Part shown: positions 61,006 to 64,000 of the stretch, one piece after another | Numbering within the stretch: position 1 is the stretch's first letter | Layout: each line of letters starts with the position of its first letter | The notes under the pieces: model-generated | Database searches by the model: none | Seen by the model: the letters and a program-made list of their open reading frames with translations, nothing else | Told to the model about the DNA's origin: nothing | Translations under genes and position numbers: made by a program | NCBI RefSeq assembly: GCF_024584785.1 | Contig: NZ_CP074112.1 | Coordinates: 2,666,001-2,730,000, forward strand | Length of the DNA stretch: 64,000 bases | From: Idiomarina loihiensis | Lineage (GTDB): Bacteria > Pseudomonadota > Gammaproteobacteria > Enterobacterales > Alteromonadaceae | Direction of reading: 5' to 3'

Positions 61006-62154
61006 ATGAATTTTTGGCGTAAGTATCATAGTGACATCGATAGTAATGACCCGCGTTACAATCAGCTGACGCTGATCTATGCCATTGCATTGTTGATGGT
61101 GTTTTATTTTGGCGCGATTGGCTTACTCAACATCACCTTGTTTGATGCTGCCTATGTTGCTGTTTATGATTTTATTGGGTTCGTCATTGCCACTAGCATT
61201 TTCCTCTACGTGTATCGAGGCGGCAACCTTGCTGTAGCAGGTTGGGCCTTGGTACTCACGCTAATCACCATCCTGCTGGCGTTTATTGATTTATCTGAAG
61301 CAGAAAACTATTCCTTGGTTTGGGTGACTATTTTACCCCCCATCAGCTTTTTCTTATTGGGCTCGCGAGCTGCAACTATCCTTACTGGGCTGGTGTTCAT
61401 TTATTGTGGTTGGTATCTGTACCAATTACTGCAAATTGGAGTGCCAGGATATTTAAGTTTAGGTGCTTTATTTAACTTTGCTGAGGTTGGGCTGGCGCAT
61501 ATTTTACTGTTTCGTTTTTACGAGCGTTCTCGTCAACGCACTTACGACAAATTACGCAAACTATCGATTACAGACCGGCTAACAGGCGTTTATAACCGTC
61601 TGCATTTAGATAATAACCTTAAGCAGATGGTGGCGCTGGCGCATCGCACTCAACAGCCTGTGTCAGTATTGCTGTTGGATGTTGATCACTTTAAAAACAT
61701 TAATGATAGCCACGGGCACTTAATGGGCGATGCGGTGTTAGTGCACTTGGCTAGCTTGTTGAAAAATCTGTCGCGCAACACGGATTTGCTGGGGCGCTGG
61801 GGTGGTGAAGAGTTTCTACTGCTGTGTCCGAATACCGAGGCAAGCGCCGCGCTTCATTTGGCCCAGCGCATTATTAAGGCGTTGCAGAAAGAACATACTT
61901 ACAGGGGCGCTAACCAACAGCAGGTAACCGTTGCGGTTACCGCCAGTATCGGGGTGGCGACCTATCATCCACAACAACCTTTTGTAGTACCAGCAGCTAT
62001 TTCAGAACAAGCGGCGACATCCTCAATTCCTACAGATAATTACACCGTGGTTACGCCAGAGGTGGCTGTGGCTATCAGTGAAAAGCTGTTATACATCGCT
62101 GACAAGCATCTTTATCAAGCCAAAGAAGCTGGCAGAAATAGAGCCATTGGCTAA
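61006..62154 (+). CDS. Membrane diguanylate cyclase (six-helix type)
   Basis: A 382-residue protein with about six membrane helices in the first 180 residues (LTLIYAIALLMVFYFGAIGL; VGLAHILLFRFYE). The GGDEF domain carries WGGEEFLLLC near 265 and an I-site RNTD five residues before it. The domain has an inserted loop (about 325-350) before the last helix. It makes cyclic-di-GMP. It lies between two PhoB-boxed genes. The ATG at 61006 is chosen; a TTG at 61000 is possible. Confidence 0.9.
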   Translation: MNFWRKYHSDIDSNDPRYNQLTLIYAIALLMVFYFGAIGLLNITLFDAAYVAVYDFIGFVIATSIFLYVYRGGNLAVAGWALVLTLITILLAFIDLSEAENYSLVWVTILPPISFFLLGSRAATILTGLVFIYCGWYLYQLLQIGVPGYLSLGALFNFAEVGLAHILLFRFYERSRQRTYDKLRKLSITDRLTGVYNRLHLDNNLKQMVALAHRTQQPVSVLLLDVDHFKNINDSHGHLMGDAVLVHLASLLKNLSRNTDLLGRWGGEEFLLLCPNTEASAALHLAQRIIKALQKEHTYRGANQQQVTVAVTASIGVATYHPQQPFVVPAAISEQAATSSIPTDNYTVVTPEVAVAISEKLLYIADKHLYQAKEAGRNRAIG

Positions 62155-62164
62155 GCTTTCATAA

Positions 62165-62182
62165 CTGTCATAAAACTGTCAT
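62165..62182 (+). promoter_or_regulatory. PhoB box upstream of ppk1
   Basis: CTGTCATAAAACTGTCAT fits the PhoB consensus of two CTGTCAT half-sites with 11-bp periodicity. A third, weaker half-site, CTTTCATAA, precedes it. The box is 55 bases before the ppk1 start. Confidence 0.85.
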
Positions 62183-62237
62183 TAAGGCGCTAGGCTTATC
62201 GAGTACAGTAAACGTCTGCCGTAGTCAGGGAGTGGTT

Positions 62238-64000
62238 ATGAAGTTTTTTGCGCAAGAGTTGAGTTGGTTAGCCTTTAATGAACGGGTACTGCAAGAGGCT
62301 GCAGACCAAAGCGTCCCAGTGGTAGAGCGGATGCGTTTTTTAGGAATATTCTCAAACAACATGGACGAATTCTTTCGGGTGCGCGTTGCTGATGTGCGCC
62401 GGCGAATTTTCTTGGCTCAGAATACCGCTGAACACAGTGAGTCCGAGCAATTAATGGCGGAGATTCAGCAGCAGGTGTTAGCCCTGCAGGATAAGTTTGA
62501 GGTGATCTACAAAGATGTGCTGAAAGCGCTGCTGCGCAAAAACATTCGGGTTATCGATGAACAGCAAACCACCACCGAAGAGCGCACCTGGCTGACCACC
62601 TTCTTTCGAGAAAAAATTAAGCGCTACATAGTGCCGCTGCTGATTAGTCCAGCTACTGATTTAGTGAAAGCAATCAACGAAGAAGCCACCTATTTATGTG
62701 TTGAGGTAGTGCAAGGCGATATTATCCGTTACGCTGCACTCGAAGTGCCCACCGATGAATTCCCACGCTTTATAAAACTGCCGTTTAAACATGCCAAGCG
62801 ACAAAAACGAGTGATTCTACTCGATAACGTGATTTGCCTCTGCATGCATGAGCTGTTTCAAGGCATAGTGCCGTTTGATTCGCTCCGCGCTTTTTCGTTT
62901 AAGTTAACCCGTGATGCCGAGTACCGGTTACCTCACGACATTGAACAAAGTGTGCTGGAGCAAATGGAAGAAGGCATTCGGCAGCGGTTTGAAGCCGAGC
63001 CAGTGCGGTTGGTCTATGACGCTGCTATGCCTCGTAATATGTTGTTCTTTTTACACGATAAACTGGAGCTAACGAGTCATGACTCATTAGTGCCGGGTGG
63101 CCGTTATCGTAACACTCGCGATTTTGTCAGTTTTCCTAATGTGGGGCATAAGTCGCTCGTGAACCCCGCTTGGCAACCGTTAGAACATCCGCTGTTTACC
63201 AAGCATAACAGTGTGTTTGATGCGATGGCCGAGCAAGATATCCTGCTGTATTACCCTTACCATAAGTTCGCTCATTTGACAGAATTGGTTCGCCAAGCAG
63301 CTTACGATCCATTGGTACAAAGCATCCAGATTTGTATTTATCGCGTGGCTAAGTTATCGCGTATCGTGCATTCGTTGGTAGAGGCGGTTAATAACGGCAA
63401 GAAAGTGACCGTGATGGTAGAGCTGCAAGCCCGCTTTGATGAAGAAGCCAATATTGAATGGGCCAAACTCATGACCCAAGAGGGCATTCGGGTTATTTTC
63501 GGTATCCAAGGTTTAAAAGTGCACTCTAAGCTGCTGCTAATAAAACGCCGAACCGAGCCCGGTAGCGATAGCACGCAACTTTTTGCTCATATTGGTACCG
63601 GCAACTTTAATGAAAAAACTGCGCAGAGCTATACCGACTTTAGCTTATTCACCGCAGATAAAGGCATTTGCTCTGATATCGAGCAGGTTTTTCAGTACTT
63701 AGAAGCCCCTTATAAACGTTTTGATTTTGACCATATTTTGGTATCGCCAGTTAATCTTAGAGAGACTTTAGAAGAGCTGATTGACACCGAAATTGCTCAT
63801 GCTCAGCAAGGACAGCGTGCAGAAATTATGGTGAAGGTGAATAACTTGGTCGACCCCGGCATCATTAAAAGACTGGTTGCAGCCGCGCAAGCAGGGGTGC
63901 GAGTGCGTGCGATTGTGCGCGGTATGTGTGGCTTAAAAGTCCCAGCGGATTTAAGTAAGCGATTAGAAATTATCAGTATTGTGGATCGTTTTTTAGAACA
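62238..64000 (+). CDS. ppk1: Polyphosphate kinase 1 (3' end beyond the window)
   Basis: At least 587 codons, open to the window end. The start KFFAQELSWLAFNERVLQEA and FLGIFSNNMDEFFRVRVADV are typical of the N-terminal domain. Later RVAKLSRIVHSLVEAVNNGK, VELQARFDEEANIEWAK and HSKLLLI are followed by IGTGNFNEKTAQSYTDFSLF, the region with the phospho-acceptor His. It makes polyphosphate from ATP. AGGGAG precedes the ATG and a strong PhoB box lies upstream, so induction by phosphate starvation is expected. Confidence 0.96.
   Translation, partial: MKFFAQELSWLAFNERVLQEAADQSVPVVERMRFLGIFSNNMDEFFRVRVADVRRRIFLAQNTAEHSESEQLMAEIQQQVLALQDKFEVIYKDVLKALLRKNIRVIDEQQTTTEERTWLTTFFREKIKRYIVPLLISPATDLVKAINEEATYLCVEVVQGDIIRYAALEVPTDEFPRFIKLPFKHAKRQKRVILLDNVICLCMHELFQGIVPFDSLRAFSFKLTRDAEYRLPHDIEQSVLEQMEEGIRQRFEAEPVRLVYDAAMPRNMLFFLHDKLELTSHDSLVPGGRYRNTRDFVSFPNVGHKSLVNPAWQPLEHPLFTKHNSVFDAMAEQDILLYYPYHKFAHLTELVRQAAYDPLVQSIQICIYRVAKLSRIVHSLVEAVNNGKKVTVMVELQARFDEEANIEWAKLMTQEGIRVIFGIQGLKVHSKLLLIKRRTEPGSDSTQLFAHIGTGNFNEKTAQSYTDFSLFTADKGICSDIEQVFQYLEAPYKRFDFDHILVSPVNLRETLEELIDTEIAHAQQGQRAEIMVKVNNLVDPGIIKRLVAAAQAGVRVRAIVRGMCGLKVPADLSKRLEIISIVDRFLE

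Noticed and set aside
1-64000. tRNA, rRNA, prophage or integron
   Set aside because: No cloverleaf or rRNA sequence, phage structural genes, integrase or attC-like arrays were recognised on either strand.

Overview
The window reads as chromosome of a marine-type gammaproteobacterium, most likely Alteromonadales (Idiomarina-like in style). This is inferred from the look of the DUF885 lipoprotein, the LytS/LytTR pair, the PhoB-boxed ppk1 and the general protein style; there is no rRNA or marker gene to prove it. No tRNA, rRNA or CRISPR array was found. Every stretch longer than about 300 bases holds a gene or a recognisable gene remnant.

Region 1 (1-35 kb) is a dense toxin-antitoxin, defence and mobile-element zone with a few housekeeping genes between. 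It holds a Fic protein, four complete hipBA-type modules plus a fifth reduced to its antitoxin, a higBA pair, an excisionase-like/PIN pair, an orphan AbiEi-type antitoxin, a solo TnpB element and an IS21-family element. The centrepiece at 14.2-23.4 kb is an AT-rich operon: C5 DNA methyltransferase, MORC/MutL-like GHKL ATPase, Z1-domain ATPase, DUF4420 PD-(D/E)XK protein and AIPR protein. This matches the restriction-modification-like systems predicted from comparative genomics by Iyer, Abhiman and Aravind (2008). Beside it, convergent, is a methyltransferase-HNH fusion gene split by the IS21 element. The 5-bp target duplication is intact and conceptual excision restores one reading frame. Housekeeping genes in this zone are rlmA, a GPP34 protein, an SRAP (YedK/HMCES) protein, an SDR, yjbQ and yaiI.

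Region 2 (35-45.3 kb) is a heavy-metal efflux island: CzcA-type RND pump, adaptor and TolC-like channel, a small Cys-rich exported protein, two CDF transporters and a divergent CadR-like MerR regulator with a 19-bp-spacer promoter. It is bounded by broken copies of what looks like an ISPpu12-type ISL3 transposon (ISL3 transposase, lspA, CDF, merR). A repeat of about 130 bp from the start of the CDF gene occurs at both ends.

Region 3 (45.4-64 kb) is ordinary chromosome: an exported VOC protein with a small HTH and a membrane protein, an HTH-DUF805 fusion, PpiC, an exported M28 peptidase, a ClsC-like phospholipase D lipoprotein, a succinate CoA-transferase, a BlaI/M56-TonB pair with two BlaI boxes, a LytS/LytTR two-component system, two diguanylate cyclases, a membrane-anchored GNAT, and two genes preceded by PhoB boxes (a nucleotide pyrophosphatase/phosphodiesterase lipoprotein and ppk1, which runs off the window end).

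Recurrent themes are overlapping toxin-antitoxin gene pairs with nearby palindromic operators, three hip promoters sharing the 10-mer GGATATTATT, and many gene ends broken by insertion or recombination.
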